Shown: positions 8,088 to 16,902, counted from the stretch's first letter. The stretch: 64,000 nucleotides of DNA from Bacteroidia bacterium (GCA_030431055.1 JAUIJA010000001.1:682001-746000); one strand, 5' to 3'. Program-made: numbers and translations. The notes: a model not told the origin generated them from the letters alone.

Positions 8088-8978
8088 TTATTTTTTTACA
8101 AATGTATCGATAATTTTATCGGTTTCTTCCTTAGAAGCATCAGGTTTTAATTTAAATAAATGAGTAAATAATGTTTTTTTATCTACTTTTCTTTCTAAGT
8201 TGATGTCTTTTTTAGCATCAAAAACAGTTTGCCATTTTGCTCTAACATTTTTCCAAAGATTTTGATTTTCTTTCCACCAGTTTTGAGCTGCTTTACATTT
8301 AGAATCATCTACTTTAACATAGTAATCTAAACCTTTTTCCTTTGCTACCTCAGTATCTTTTCCGTTGTTATCGCGATTAATTTTTACATTGTCTTGTTCG
8401 TGTAACCAACCGTAATCTGTAATTTCATGAATGTTTCTTCTTTTTAACACATTATAATCACCACGAATTGTGTGTTCTCTTCTTGGTAATGGAGCATCAG
8501 TTGTGTTCATCCAATAGTGTTTTCCATCAACGTGAACCCAAGTTGCGCTTCCTTCATAACGTGGACTATCATCTACTTGAAACACTTTTTGTGTCCATTG
8601 TCCTTTAACTGATTTAGGATCTAATTTTGTGTATTTCCAATGTAAATCTTTGTCGAAATTATACAATTCGGTATTTTCATAAAGCCAGTCTTGTCTCCAG
8701 TGCTTAATAATCATTGAATCGCTTACGATTAATAAATGTTGCATTGAGATTTTGTTTGGAGTGTCTTCAACTAATTCTACCCATTCTAATGCGAAATCTT
8801 TTTTTGTAGGAGAAGCAGTATAGGTGCTGTCTTTTTTAGTTTGAAAAGTTTCGGTAAAGTTGAAAGTTACTTCATAACAACCACACATATTTTTAATAGC
8901 TTTAATGTCTTCTTGTTTGTTTTGCGCTAAAGCTGTGATACTGAAAATGGTAGCTAATAATAATGATATTTTTTTCAT
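8088..8978 (-). CDS. DUF6607 family exported protein
   Basis: 296 residues with a signal peptide (KKISLLLATIFSITALAQ), then a tryptophan-rich body (NMCGCYEVTFNFTETF, WRQDWLYENTELYNFD, GKHYWMNTTDAPLPRREHT). I recognise this as DUF6607, a Bacteroidota family of unknown function. It is the first gene of the leftward operon and is divergent from the TonB receptor; the 116-base intergenic stretch holds promoter-like and operator-like elements for both directions. Cosegregation with haem-uptake genes suggests a role in the same process (inference). Confidence 0.8.
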   Translation of the reverse strand: MKKISLLLATIFSITALAQNKQEDIKAIKNMCGCYEVTFNFTETFQTKKDSTYTASPTKKDFALEWVELVEDTPNKISMQHLLIVSDSMIIKHWRQDWLYENTELYNFDKDLHWKYTKLDPKSVKGQWTQKVFQVDDSPRYEGSATWVHVDGKHYWMNTTDAPLPRREHTIRGDYNVLKRRNIHEITDYGWLHEQDNVKINRDNNGKDTEVAKEKGLDYYVKVDDSKCKAAQNWWKENQNLWKNVRAKWQTVFDAKKDINLERKVDKKTLFTHLFKLKPDASKEETDKIIDTFVKK

Positions 8979-9012
8979 GATATGTAAAATTATTTTGTAA
9001 AAATTAACGGTA

Positions 9013-9020
9013 CAAAAATA
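9013..9020 (-). promoter_or_regulatory. -7 element for the DUF6607 operon
   Basis: Read on the minus strand this is TATTTTTG, matching TAnnTTTG, about 35 bases before the DUF6607 start. No clear -33 TTG accompanies it. Confidence 0.45.
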
Positions 9021-9029
9021 TAAATTTAA

Positions 9030-9044
9030 TTTAGAATAATTAAA
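9030..9044. promoter_or_regulatory. Operator-like AT palindromic half, divergent haem locus
   Basis: TTTAGAATAATTAAA lies between the two divergent -7 elements and resembles the site at 9076-9091 (shared TTAGAAT core). Position suits a repressor acting on both operons; Fur-type iron control is an inference. Confidence 0.3.
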
Positions 9045-9054
9045 AATAAGAACA

Positions 9055-9062
9055 TATATTTG
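9055..9062 (+). promoter_or_regulatory. -7 element for the TonB receptor gene
   Basis: TATATTTG matches TAnnTTTG and lies 33 bases upstream of the receptor start codon. The -33 element is not obvious, which would fit a regulated promoter. Confidence 0.5.
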
Positions 9063-9075
9063 CGAAATATTTTAA

Positions 9076-9091
9076 TTAAGATTAATTCTAA
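9076..9091. promoter_or_regulatory. Operator-like palindrome before the TonB receptor
   Basis: TTAAGATTAATTCTAA is palindromic at 12 of 16 positions and lies between the -7 element and the start codon, where a bound repressor would block transcription. An iron-responsive regulator is plausible given the genes on both sides, but the consensus is not proven here. Confidence 0.3.
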
Positions 9092-9094
9092 ATA

Positions 9095-11158
9095 ATGAAA
9101 AATAGCATCGCAATTTTTATTTTAATAATAAGCTTTAATGCGGCTTTTTCTCAAGAAAATGATTCAATAAGTACTACAAAACTTGAAGAAGTAGTGGTAA
9201 CAGCAACAAGGACGAAAAGAAACCTGTCTTCTTTACCATTGCCTACTTCTATAATTACATCTGAAGCTATTTCAAAAGCGGGTTCAACTCGATTAAGTGA
9301 AATTTTATTTGAACAAACTGGTTTAGTAACTATTCCTGATTTTGGAGGTGCAGAAGGTATTCAGGTTCAAGGTTTAGACGCTGCTTACACATTAATTTTA
9401 ATTGATGGAGTGCCTCTTGTGGGAAGAAGTGCTGGAACTTTAGATTTATCGAGAGTAAGCGTAGGTAATATTGAACGAATAGAAATTGTAAAAGGAGCTT
9501 CTTCTTCTTTATATGGTTCTGAAGCTTTAGCTGGAGTAATTAATATAATTACCAAAAAGCCAAAAAACGATATAGTTACAGGAAATGTATCGTATAGATA
9601 TGCTTCTTTTAATACAAGTGACGCTAATGCAAACCTTACGTTTAAAAAGAATAAATTTTCAGGAAGCATTTTTGGAAATTATTATGCTACAAATGGTTAC
9701 GATTTAAATGAAAATACTCCAGAACAAACTGTAGAACCCTTTCATAATTTTACAATCCAACCGAAATTTTATTATGATTTTTCTCAAAATGTAAAATTAG
9801 CCATTGGAACTCGTTTTTATAACCAAAATCAAGAGTATAAAGCTATAATTTCTGATGAAAATTATGCAGGAGAGTCAAAAATTACTGAATGGAATTCTCA
9901 AGTTAAATTAGTTCATAAATGGAATTCAAAAATTGACTCTGAATATGAAGTTTATACGACTAATTATAAAACAGATGAATTTTTAAACGATTCTAACAAT
10001 CAACTTTTTGAAGAAAGTTTTTATAATCAATGGCTTTTTAGACCTGAAATTAGAACCACTTTCTCTATTAGTAAAAATAAATTAACAGGTGGTGTTGGTA
10101 TTAATCATGAATCGTTAGAGCGAACATATTTTAGCTCGAATATTGTTTTTAATTCTCAATATGTATTTTTACAATATGATTATAATCCGAATCAAAAATG
10201 GAATGTTCTATTAGGGTTTAGATATGATAATCATGACCAATATAAATCGCAATTTAGCCCAAAATTAGCCGCAAATTTTAAAGTTACACCACAACTATCA
10301 TTAAAATCTTCTATAGGATATGGTTTTAAAGCGCCAGATTTTAGGCAATTGTACTTCGATTTTACAAATTCATCAATTGGTTATGCAGTTTTTGGATATA
10401 ATGTAGCTGAAGATAGATTAGACGAACTTGAAAATCAAGGCCAATTACTATATAGAGCTGATGATATTAATTTTAACGAAGCCTTAAAACCTGAAAGCTC
10501 AATTAATTTAAATTTTGGATTTGCTTTTAACAAAGGAAAACTAAAATGGGAAACGAATGCTTTTTACAATTCTATTTCAAACTTAATAGACACGAAAGCA
10601 GTTGCTCAAAAAACAAACGGACAAAATGTTTTTAGTTATTTCAATATAGATGAAATTTTCACTTATGGTGTTGAAAATAACGTACATTATAAATGGAACA
10701 ATAATCTTATATTTTCTCTAGGATACCAATATTTAATTGCTAAAGATAAATCGGTTGTTAAAGCCTTAGAAGATGGTGAAGTATTTGCAAGAGATCCTAT
10801 TACTTTAGCTTCTTTTCAGTTAAAAAAATCCGATTATTTTGGACTTTTCAATCGATCTAAACACACGGCTAATTTCAAAATACTCTATAAGATTCCTTCT
10901 ATAAAATCTAATGTGAATTTAAGAGTTTTTTACAGAAGTAAATACGGAATTCTAGACTCAAATAATAATCAAATATTAGACAAGTATGATGAATTTGTAG
11001 ACGATTATTTTATAACGAATATTTCATTTACCAAAGAATTTAAAGAACGAATTTCATTTCAAATAGGCGCTTTGAATTTATTTGATTATACAAATCCTGA
11101 TGAAATAAGTAATCTTCCAGGAAGACAAATTTACGCTAAACTACAATTGAATTTTTAA
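9095..11158 (+). CDS. TonB-dependent outer-membrane receptor, probably for haem/iron
   Basis: 687 residues: signal peptide, TonB box region (LEEVVVTATRTKRNL), plug domain (ITSEAISKAGSTRLSEIL, IERIEIVKGASSSLYGSEAL, AGVINIITKKP), then a 22-strand barrel ending with the aromatic C terminus KLQLNF. The plug wording and the LSEILFEQTGLVTIPDFGG segment are typical of HmuR/BtuB-like receptors in Bacteroidota. An HmuY-like haem lipoprotein follows after 20 bases, and the divergent operon contains PepSY-reductase and DUF2271 genes, so haem or haem-protein iron is the most likely substrate. No carboxypeptidase-like (SusC) N-terminal extension is present. ATG start with the operator-like site just before it. 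Confidence 0.88.
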   Translation: MKNSIAIFILIISFNAAFSQENDSISTTKLEEVVVTATRTKRNLSSLPLPTSIITSEAISKAGSTRLSEILFEQTGLVTIPDFGGAEGIQVQGLDAAYTLILIDGVPLVGRSAGTLDLSRVSVGNIERIEIVKGASSSLYGSEALAGVINIITKKPKNDIVTGNVSYRYASFNTSDANANLTFKKNKFSGSIFGNYYATNGYDLNENTPEQTVEPFHNFTIQPKFYYDFSQNVKLAIGTRFYNQNQEYKAIISDENYAGESKITEWNSQVKLVHKWNSKIDSEYEVYTTNYKTDEFLNDSNNQLFEESFYNQWLFRPEIRTTFSISKNKLTGGVGINHESLERTYFSSNIVFNSQYVFLQYDYNPNQKWNVLLGFRYDNHDQYKSQFSPKLAANFKVTPQLSLKSSIGYGFKAPDFRQLYFDFTNSSIGYAVFGYNVAEDRLDELENQGQLLYRADDINFNEALKPESSINLNFGFAFNKGKLKWETNAFYNSISNLIDTKAVAQKTNGQNVFSYFNIDEIFTYGVENNVHYKWNNNLIFSLGYQYLIAKDKSVVKALEDGEVFARDPITLASFQLKKSDYFGLFNRSKHTANFKILYKIPSIKSNVNLRVFYRSKYGILDSNNNQILDKYDEFVDDYFITNISFTKEFKERISFQIGALNLFDYTNPDEISNLPGRQIYAKLQLNF

Positions 11159-11178
11159 CACATTAATTTAAATATATC

Positions 11179-11796
11179 ATGAAAAAAACCTTAATTAAAT
11201 TATCGGCAGTATTGTTTTTTATATCATTCGTATCATGTAGTAATGACGACGACAGTTCAAATGGTGGAAATGAGCCATTAGAAACTATTACTTTCTCAAA
11301 TTTATATGCGCCACAAATTGGAGGACAAGGTCAGCCAACTTCGGGAGATTTTACAAAATTTAGTTTTTCTGAAAATGCTACTGTTACTAGTGACAATTGG
11401 GATATTGCATTTAGAGGAACAACAATAATTATTAATGGAGGAACTGCGATTGGATTAACAGATGAGCCTACAAGAACTGGTGATGCCGCTGTAAGTATAG
11501 TTACATCAACTTTTGATGCTGTTACCGAAGTTCCTGCTGCAACAACTTTTGCTCAAGACGGAACAGGAACTTATGCTTTTTCTGAGCCTTGGTATGATTA
11601 TAATCCAACTACTCATATTATTTCTCCAAAAGCAGGAAGAGTGTATGTTGTAGAAACTCATGATGGTAAATATGCAAAATTTGAAATTTTAAGCTACTAT
11701 CAAGATGCTCCAGCAAACCCTGATATGACTTCTCCTTCAAGATATTATACATTTAGATTTGTTTACCAAGCAAATGGTGAAACAAGTTTTAATTAA
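11179..11796 (+). CDS. HmuY-like haem-binding surface lipoprotein
   Basis: 205 residues. The lipobox ends at Cys20 (FISFVSC), and SNDDD directly after the cysteine resembles the Bacteroidota lipoprotein export signal that places lipoproteins on the cell surface. The body carries HmuY-family marks (FTKFSFSEN, NWDIAFRGTTIIINGG, RYYTFRFVY). HmuY proteins capture haem from host or environmental haemoproteins and pass it to the TonB receptor; the receptor gene is 20 bases upstream. Candidate axial ligands (His in TTHIISP and ETHDGKY, Met in NPDMTSP) can be seen but not assigned. Ends before a clear terminator. Confidence 0.85.
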   Translation: MKKTLIKLSAVLFFISFVSCSNDDDSSNGGNEPLETITFSNLYAPQIGGQGQPTSGDFTKFSFSENATVTSDNWDIAFRGTTIIINGGTAIGLTDEPTRTGDAAVSIVTSTFDAVTEVPAATTFAQDGTGTYAFSEPWYDYNPTTHIISPKAGRVYVVETHDGKYAKFEILSYYQDAPANPDMTSPSRYYTFRFVYQANGETSFN

Positions 11797-11850
11797 AGTA
11801 CAATTTAAAAGAGATAATTTCTCAATTAAAATTGTGTTAGTTTTTTTAAG

Positions 11851-11881
11851 GAAGCTGTCTTTTTATGAGACAGTTTTTTTT
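11851..11881. terminator. Terminator after the HmuY-like gene
   Basis: CTGTCT / AGACAG stem with a 7-base loop, extended by G-U and A-U pairs and followed by a run of T; sits between convergent genes. Confidence 0.8.
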
Positions 11882-12776
11882 ATTTATAATCTTCAAGTTT
11901 TCTCGGACCTTCTAAAATTTCTCTAACAATTTGAAGTGTTCCATCTTCTTTAGTGTCAATATGCCATTTAATTAGAGCAATTGTTCCGTTTACAATTTCG
12001 ATTCCAGTAATACTTCTTGGGTGAACACAACTTCCATCGTTAAAATAATGTAAGGCATTTTCTTCAGGTTTTGGAAAACGCGGTCGGTGAGTGTGACCAG
12101 TAATAGTAATTTTATTTCCGTTATCGGCAATCCATTTTTTAATGCGACGTTCTACTTTAATAAGCTCGACATAGTTTTTTGCTGGACTTGTTGGATCTTT
12201 TATTCCCCAAACTTGTAATGGTTTCCATAAAACTCGAACCATAAATCGGTTTATCTTCCAGCCAACATAATTCATGAAATCTGCCTGATGTCCATGTGTT
12301 AAAAACAATTCTTGTTGAGTATCTGAGTTTTCTAAAATAATTGCTTCGTTATATTCTATATTAGGGAAAAGAGGAACGTTTTTTCCTTCTCTTGCATCAA
12401 AATAAGTCGATAACTTTTTCTGTACAAAATTAGGATTTCGATAAACCATATCATGATTTCCATAAATCATATGTAAACGTTTACTGAAATGATATTTTTG
12501 AAGTAACTTGAATACATTTTTATTGGCTTCAAATATAGTTTTGAAGAAGATGTTTTCCCATAATTCATCTCCATCACCAAGTTCTATATAAGAATAACCT
12601 TCTTTAAAATAATGTTGTAATGCGTGAAAATATATATTGCGATTATTAGCAAAATCATCGGCAAAGCTACTATCACCTCGATGACAATCACTAAATAAAA
12701 TAAATTTATCTTGATTGGTAAACGAAACTCGTTTTGCTTCTTTGTAAGCTTTATTTAATCTATCTTGAGATGACAT
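11880..12776 (-). CDS. Metallophosphoesterase (calcineurin-like, LpxH-related)
   Basis: 298-residue soluble protein with the complete dinuclear-metal signature of calcineurin-like phosphoesterases: LFSDCHRGD, ELGDGDELWE, IYGNHDMVYR, FLTHGHQADF and TGHTHRPRF. The layout is similar to UDP-2,3-diacylglucosamine hydrolases, but the first motif is DCHRGD rather than DLHL, so lipid A synthesis is not proven. No signal peptide, so cytosolic or membrane-peripheral. Stands alone, convergent with hmuY-like and preceded by the terminator of the DUF3050 gene. Confidence 0.85.
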   Translation of the reverse strand: MSSQDRLNKAYKEAKRVSFTNQDKFILFSDCHRGDSSFADDFANNRNIYFHALQHYFKEGYSYIELGDGDELWENIFFKTIFEANKNVFKLLQKYHFSKRLHMIYGNHDMVYRNPNFVQKKLSTYFDAREGKNVPLFPNIEYNEAIILENSDTQQELFLTHGHQADFMNYVGWKINRFMVRVLWKPLQVWGIKDPTSPAKNYVELIKVERRIKKWIADNGNKITITGHTHRPRFPKPEENALHYFNDGSCVHPRSITGIEIVNGTIALIKWHIDTKEDGTLQIVREILEGPRKLEDYK

Positions 12777-12802
12777 TTTCTAGAATTAAAATATAAAGAT
12801 AA

Positions 12803-12828
12803 AAAAAAGAGCCATAAGGCTCTTTTCT
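12803..12828 (-). terminator. Terminator after the DUF3050 gene
   Basis: AAAAGAGCC / GGCTCTTTT stem with a short loop and a T run on the minus strand, directly downstream of the DUF3050 stop. Confidence 0.85.
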
Positions 12829-13610
12829 TAACAAATTAATTCTTTTTCTTTTATTTGTTCTTCAATGGCATCCCACAATTGAATGCGGTGTTCAAGTGCT
12901 AGAATTGAAACTTCCTCAACTTCTTGCCATTTCTTATCGTCATTTCCACAAAGTTGTTCAATCATTTTCATTGCCATAGGTCCGTGTTCATCTCCATCTA
13001 ATTCAATATGTCTTTCGAAATAATAAATCAATTTAGATAAATCGTTATTTGGGAAATTTTGTTCCAACTCTTTTAAAATTTCTGTAAACATTGCCGGAAT
13101 TAAATCTTCACGACCAAATGTGAAAGCTGCTGCAATTTGATGTGGTTTTCCTTCTTCAATTACTCTGAAAGTGAAATCAAGAAACGCTTTTACTTGCGGA
13201 TGCAAATTACTCTGTTTTATCGATACAAAAATGTTTTGAGTTTCCTCAACATCAGCTAAAAAGTTTTTTAATACTGAAGTGTTTGCGCCACAAGATTGCA
13301 TAGCTTCAAGATACATTTCATAATGACTTTTATGCGTTCCATCACTATCTAAATCAGTTTCTTCAGCTAAAACTATTTCATTTATTAAATATCTCACTTC
13401 TGGATTTCCAACTGGTATCCATGGAGTTGTGGTACATGTTAAAGTGTTTTGTAAAGCTTTTAATAACGACATAAAATCCCAAACAGCAAATACATGATTT
13501 TCTGTAAAACATTGTAAATCTTCAATGGTTTTAATTTCGTTGTATAAACTATGCTTTAATAGCTTTTTTTGATAAGATTCTATCTTCTTGTGTATAGTTT
13601 GGGTTTTCAT
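12828..13610 (-). CDS. DUF3050 domain-containing protein (haem-oxygenase-like fold)
   Basis: 260 residues, mostly helical, no signal peptide. The segments IKTIEDLQCFTENHVFAVWD, LINEIVLAEETDLDSDGTHK, SHYEMYLEAM and YFERHIELDGDEHGPMAMKM contain spaced His/Glu residues of the kind used for di-metal or haem-oxygenase-like folds. I recognise it as DUF3050; proteins of this family are predicted members of the haem-oxygenase-like diiron superfamily, but the substrate is unknown. Single gene with its own terminator. Confidence 0.8.
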   Translation of the reverse strand: MKTQTIHKKIESYQKKLLKHSLYNEIKTIEDLQCFTENHVFAVWDFMSLLKALQNTLTCTTTPWIPVGNPEVRYLINEIVLAEETDLDSDGTHKSHYEMYLEAMQSCGANTSVLKNFLADVEETQNIFVSIKQSNLHPQVKAFLDFTFRVIEEGKPHQIAAAFTFGREDLIPAMFTEILKELEQNFPNNDLSKLIYYFERHIELDGDEHGPMAMKMIEQLCGNDDKKWQEVEEVSILALEHRIQLWDAIEEQIKEKELIC

Positions 13611-13673
13611 AACATTTAAATTTAGTATCCGTTAGGTTATTATGGTTAAGTTTACAAATACTATTCCAAAAGT

Positions 13674-13705
13674 AAAAATGCTCCGTCAAATAACGAAGCA
13701 TTTTA
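13674..13705 (-). terminator. Terminator after the acyl-CoA dehydrogenase gene
   Basis: AAAATGCTCCG / CGAAGCATTTT stem (one mismatch) with an 8-base loop, about 25 bases after the stop. Confidence 0.75.
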
Positions 13706-13728
13706 TATCAATTTTATTTATAATAGTA

Positions 13729-14907
13729 TTACTTAAATGCAGGGAAACCTGTTACATCCATACCTGTAATTAACAAGTGAATATCGTGAGTTCCTTCATA
13801 AGTAATTACTGATTCTAAATTCATCATGTGGCGCATAATTGAATATTCGCCAGTAATTCCCATTCCACCAAGCATTTGACGTGCTTCACGAGCAATATGA
13901 ATTGCCATGTCAACATTATTTCGTTTTGCCATAGAAATTTGAGCCGAAGTAGCTCTTCCTTCTTCACGTAAAACACCTAAGCGCCAAGTTAATAATTGTG
14001 CTTTAGTGATTTCAGTTATCATTTCGGCTAATTTTTTTTGTTGTAATTGAGTAGCACCAATAGGTTTGTCAAACTGAATGCGCTCTTTTGAATAACGTAA
14101 AGCAGTGTCATAACAATCCATAGCAGCTCCAATTGCGCCCCAAGCAATTCCGTAACGAGCAGAATCTAAACATCCAAGTGGAGCACCTAATCCAGATTTT
14201 CCTGGTAATAAGTTTTCTTTTGGAACTTTTACATTGTCAAAGATTAACTCTCCAGTAGCTGAAGCTCTTAACGACCATTTGTTATGTGTTTCAGGAGTTG
14301 AAAAACCTTCCATTCCTCTTTCAACGATTAATCCGTGAATTCTTCCTTCTTCATTTTTAGCCCAAACTACCGCAATATCAGCAAATGGAGCATTAGAAAT
14401 CCACATTTTAGCACCGTTTAAAAGATAATGGTCACCCATATCTTTATAATTTGTAACCATACCACCTGGATTAGAACCATGATCAGGTTCTGTAAGTCCG
14501 AAACAACCCATCCATTCACCAGTAGCTAACTTTGGTAAATATTTCATGCGTTGCTCTTCGTTTCCATATTTCCAAATTGGATACATAACTAAAGAAGATT
14601 GAACAGAAGATGTTGAACGTACACCAGAATCTCCTCTCTCAATTTCTTGCATAATTAAACCATAAGAAATTTGGTCTAAACCTGCACCGCCATATTCAAC
14701 TGGAATGTATGGTCCGAAACCACCAATTTCTCCTAATCCTTTTATAATTTGATTTGGGAATTCAGCTTTTTGAGCATAATCTTCAATAATAGGAGATACT
14801 TCTTTTTTTACCCAAGCACGTGCAGCATCACGTACTAATTTATGTTCTTCTGATAATAAATCATCTAATTGATAATAATCTGGAGCTTGAAATAAATCTG
14901 GTTTCAT
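13729..14907 (-). CDS. Acyl-CoA dehydrogenase, glutaryl-CoA dehydrogenase-like
   Basis: 392 residues, normal length for the family. FAD-dependent acyl-CoA dehydrogenase motifs are present: GCFGLTEPDHGSNPGGM, MWISNAPFADIAVVWAKNE, ARQMLGGMGITGEYSIMRH, and the catalytic glutamate in ITYEGTHDIHLLITG. The YEGTHDIH context and TSSVQSSL segment are closest to glutaryl-CoA dehydrogenase (GcdH), which oxidises and decarboxylates glutaryl-CoA to crotonyl-CoA in lysine/tryptophan breakdown, but substrate assignment from motifs alone is tentative. Monocistronic with its own terminator. Confidence 0.85.
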   Translation of the reverse strand: MKPDLFQAPDYYQLDDLLSEEHKLVRDAARAWVKKEVSPIIEDYAQKAEFPNQIIKGLGEIGGFGPYIPVEYGGAGLDQISYGLIMQEIERGDSGVRSTSSVQSSLVMYPIWKYGNEEQRMKYLPKLATGEWMGCFGLTEPDHGSNPGGMVTNYKDMGDHYLLNGAKMWISNAPFADIAVVWAKNEEGRIHGLIVERGMEGFSTPETHNKWSLRASATGELIFDNVKVPKENLLPGKSGLGAPLGCLDSARYGIAWGAIGAAMDCYDTALRYSKERIQFDKPIGATQLQQKKLAEMITEITKAQLLTWRLGVLREEGRATSAQISMAKRNNVDMAIHIAREARQMLGGMGITGEYSIMRHMMNLESVITYEGTHDIHLLITGMDVTGFPAFK

Positions 14908-15044
14908 ATGTTGGTTTAGTGTTTGTTAAATGTCTTTATGTCATTTACATAAATCATTTATAAGTTTGTTTTATTTAGAAAGCACAAATGTAAATAAAGA
15001 TTTCTAACAATTCAATCTTGAGAAGTTTTAAAATAACTAATAAG

Positions 15045-15764
15045 TTACATTTTAAGATAAAAATCTTGTGTTAATTCAATGTATTCTTGTGTGTATTGAT
15101 GACGTGTTGTTTCAATAATAAGTTCATTGATTTCGATTTGTTTTTCTGTTTTACCAAAAGCTAGTAAACTGCGTTTGATTTCAGATGTTGGAGTTCCTTT
15201 TACTCGAGTTATTTTAAATGGAAACAACCCGAAATGATTTGCAATTGAAATGAATTTTTCTTCTTCCGAAAAAGGAATTATGGTACAGAAAATCCCATTT
15301 TCACTTAATAAAAGTTCGCTACCTTGTAGTAAATGTTCAAAAGGTAAAGCATCTTCAAATCTAGCTAAATCACGTTGTTCATTTTCCGATTTGTATTGTG
15401 TAGTGTAAAAAGGAGGATTAGAAACAATTAAATCATATTCTTCTTCTTCATACATTTCTTCAACAAATTCTTGGAAAGAAGCATGATAACAAAATAAGCG
15501 ATCACCCCAATTTGAGTTTTCAAAATTTTCAACACATTGTTCGTATGCGTTTTCATCGATTTCTAATGCATCAATTTGCTCAGCATTACTTCTTTGTCCA
15601 AGCATTAAAGAAATTAATCCTGTGCCAGTACCAATATCTAAAATAGAATAAGGATTATTTTCAAGTGTTGCCCAAGCGCCTAATAAAACACCATCTGTGC
15701 CAACTTTCATGGCGCATTTATCTTGATTTACAGAGAATTTTTTAAATTGAAATGCCATTGGCAC
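15045..15764 (-). CDS. trmN6: tRNA1(Val) (adenine(37)-N6)-methyltransferase
   Basis: About 237-239 residues. SAM-binding motif ILDIGTGTGLISLML and the N6-adenine methyltransferase active-site motif SNPPFYT (NPPY/F type) mark the TrmN6/YfiC family, which methylates A37 in tRNA1-Val. A GTG at 15764 overlaps the rimM stop by one base; the ATG at 15758 (MAFQFKKFSVNQ) gives the more usual N terminus, so either may be used. Coupling with rimM and rpsP places it in a translation-related operon. Confidence 0.88.
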   Translation of the reverse strand: MPMAFQFKKFSVNQDKCAMKVGTDGVLLGAWATLENNPYSILDIGTGTGLISLMLGQRSNAEQIDALEIDENAYEQCVENFENSNWGDRLFCYHASFQEFVEEMYEEEEYDLIVSNPPFYTTQYKSENEQRDLARFEDALPFEHLLQGSELLLSENGIFCTIIPFSEEEKFISIANHFGLFPFKITRVKGTPTSEIKRSLLAFGKTEKQIEINELIIETTRHQYTQEYIELTQDFYLKM

Positions 15765-16291
15765 TAATTTATGTAAAGGTCTACTAAACCTTCCGGAGTG
15801 TTTAAAACGATTTTTTTGTCAGCTCTATTTACTTCAACAATAAAATCATCAATTACCGGAACAAGAATTGTTTTATCATTGAATTCAATTTCAAAAAGTG
15901 GTTGAACCTGATTTTCATTTACGCGTAACATTGTTCCAATATTTCCTAAACGAATATCTTCAACTTCAAAACCTTCAATTTCGTGATAATAAAATTTATT
16001 TCCTTCTAGTTTTGGTAGCATAGAAAGTGGAAGATAAACTTCACATCCAATAATTTCATCGGCATCTTGTTCAGAAGTTACATCTTCAAATTTTGTTCGA
16101 AGAAAACTATTTCTGTGTAGTTGACTTTTTTCAATAAAAAATGGAACCAGACTTCTGTTTAATTCAACAAAAACTGATTCCATATTTTCATAAACTTCAG
16201 GTTCGTCAGTATCTAAATAGATAAGAACTTCACCTTTAAAACTGAACTTTTTTGCGATTTTGCCTAAATAAAAACAATCTTTTTTATGCAT
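15764..16291 (-). CDS. rimM: Ribosome maturation factor RimM
   Basis: 175 residues with the RimM N-terminal barrel (CFYLGKIAKKFSFKGEVLI) and the PRC-barrel C-terminal half (KFYYHEIEGFEVEDIRLGNI, ILVPVIDDFIVEVNRADKKI). It helps assemble the 30S head through S19. It is 14 bases downstream of rpsP and overlaps trmN6 by one base; rpsP-rimM is a conserved bacterial pair. Length and order are normal. Confidence 0.93.
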   Translation of the reverse strand: MHKKDCFYLGKIAKKFSFKGEVLIYLDTDEPEVYENMESVFVELNRSLVPFFIEKSQLHRNSFLRTKFEDVTSEQDADEIIGCEVYLPLSMLPKLEGNKFYYHEIEGFEVEDIRLGNIGTMLRVNENQVQPLFEIEFNDKTILVPVIDDFIVEVNRADKKIVLNTPEGLVDLYIN

Positions 16292-16305
16292 TAACCGCCT
16301 TTTAT

Positions 16306-16845
16306 TTATGCTTCAGTTTCTTCGTTGTTTTCTTCAGTTGCTGGATCTTCCTCAGTAGTTGCTTCAACATTTTCTTCTACAACTTCTTCAGTAGCTTCTT
16401 CTACTTTTGCAGCAGCACGCTTATCGCTATACTCTTTTTCTGCTTTTAATGCTTTAGCTTTAGCTTCTTCTTTAGCCTTAGTTAAACCATCAGTTTTAGC
16501 GGTAACTTTTCCAGCTTTTTCTTCTAACCAAGCCGCTAATTTAGCATCAGCTTGCTCTTGAGTTAAAGCACCTTTACGAACTCCTCCATCTAAGTGGTGT
16601 TTTAATAAAGCACCTTTGTAAGATAAAATTGCTCTTGCAGTGTCAGTTGGTTGAGCACCATTGTGTAACCACTGTACAGCACCATCAACATTTAAATCGA
16701 TAGTTGCAGGGTTAGTGTTTGGATTGTAAGTTCCTAATTTTTCTAAGAATTTACCATCTCTTTTAGCACGCGAATCTGCGGCTACAATCCAGTAAAAAGG
16801 TTTTCCTTTTTTACCGTGTCTTTGTAATCTAATTTTTACAGGCAT
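16306..16845 (-). CDS. rpsP: 30S ribosomal protein S16
   Basis: 179 residues. The first ~80 are canonical S16 (PVKIRLQRHGKKGKPFYWIV, FLEKLGTYNPNTNPATIDLN, GAQPTDTARAILSYKGAL). The remaining ~100 are a low-complexity Ala/Glu/Lys tail ending in TEEDPATEENNEETEA, an extension seen in Bacteroidota S16 proteins and probably disordered. First gene of rpsP-rimM-trmN6, with a -7 element and a structured leader upstream. Confidence 0.95.
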   Translation of the reverse strand: MPVKIRLQRHGKKGKPFYWIVAADSRAKRDGKFLEKLGTYNPNTNPATIDLNVDGAVQWLHNGAQPTDTARAILSYKGALLKHHLDGGVRKGALTQEQADAKLAAWLEEKAGKVTAKTDGLTKAKEEAKAKALKAEKEYSDKRAAAKVEEATEEVVEENVEATTEEDPATEENNEETEA

Positions 16846-16894
16846 AATCGTTTGATTAAAATTTGAGGTTCCCGACCTCAGTTAATTAAGGGCG
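16846..16894 (-). promoter_or_regulatory. Candidate ribosomal-protein S16 leader
   Basis: The rpsP 5' leader contains a perfect GAGGT-TCCCG-ACCTC hairpin (16865-16879) flanked by AT-rich complementary segments. I recall a published S16-Flavobacteria leader motif; assignment here is from position and hairpin only. Confidence 0.45.
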
Positions 16895-16902
16895 CAAATA
16901 TA
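16895..16902 (-). promoter_or_regulatory. -7 element of the rpsP operon
   Basis: TATATTTG on the minus strand matches TAnnTTTG, 50 bases before the rpsP start. A TTG lies upstream but at a short 15-base spacing. Confidence 0.5.

Noticed and set aside
16325..16561. 78-codon Ser/Ala-rich frame on the plus strand
   Set aside because: Shadow of the low-complexity tail of ribosomal protein S16 on the other strand.
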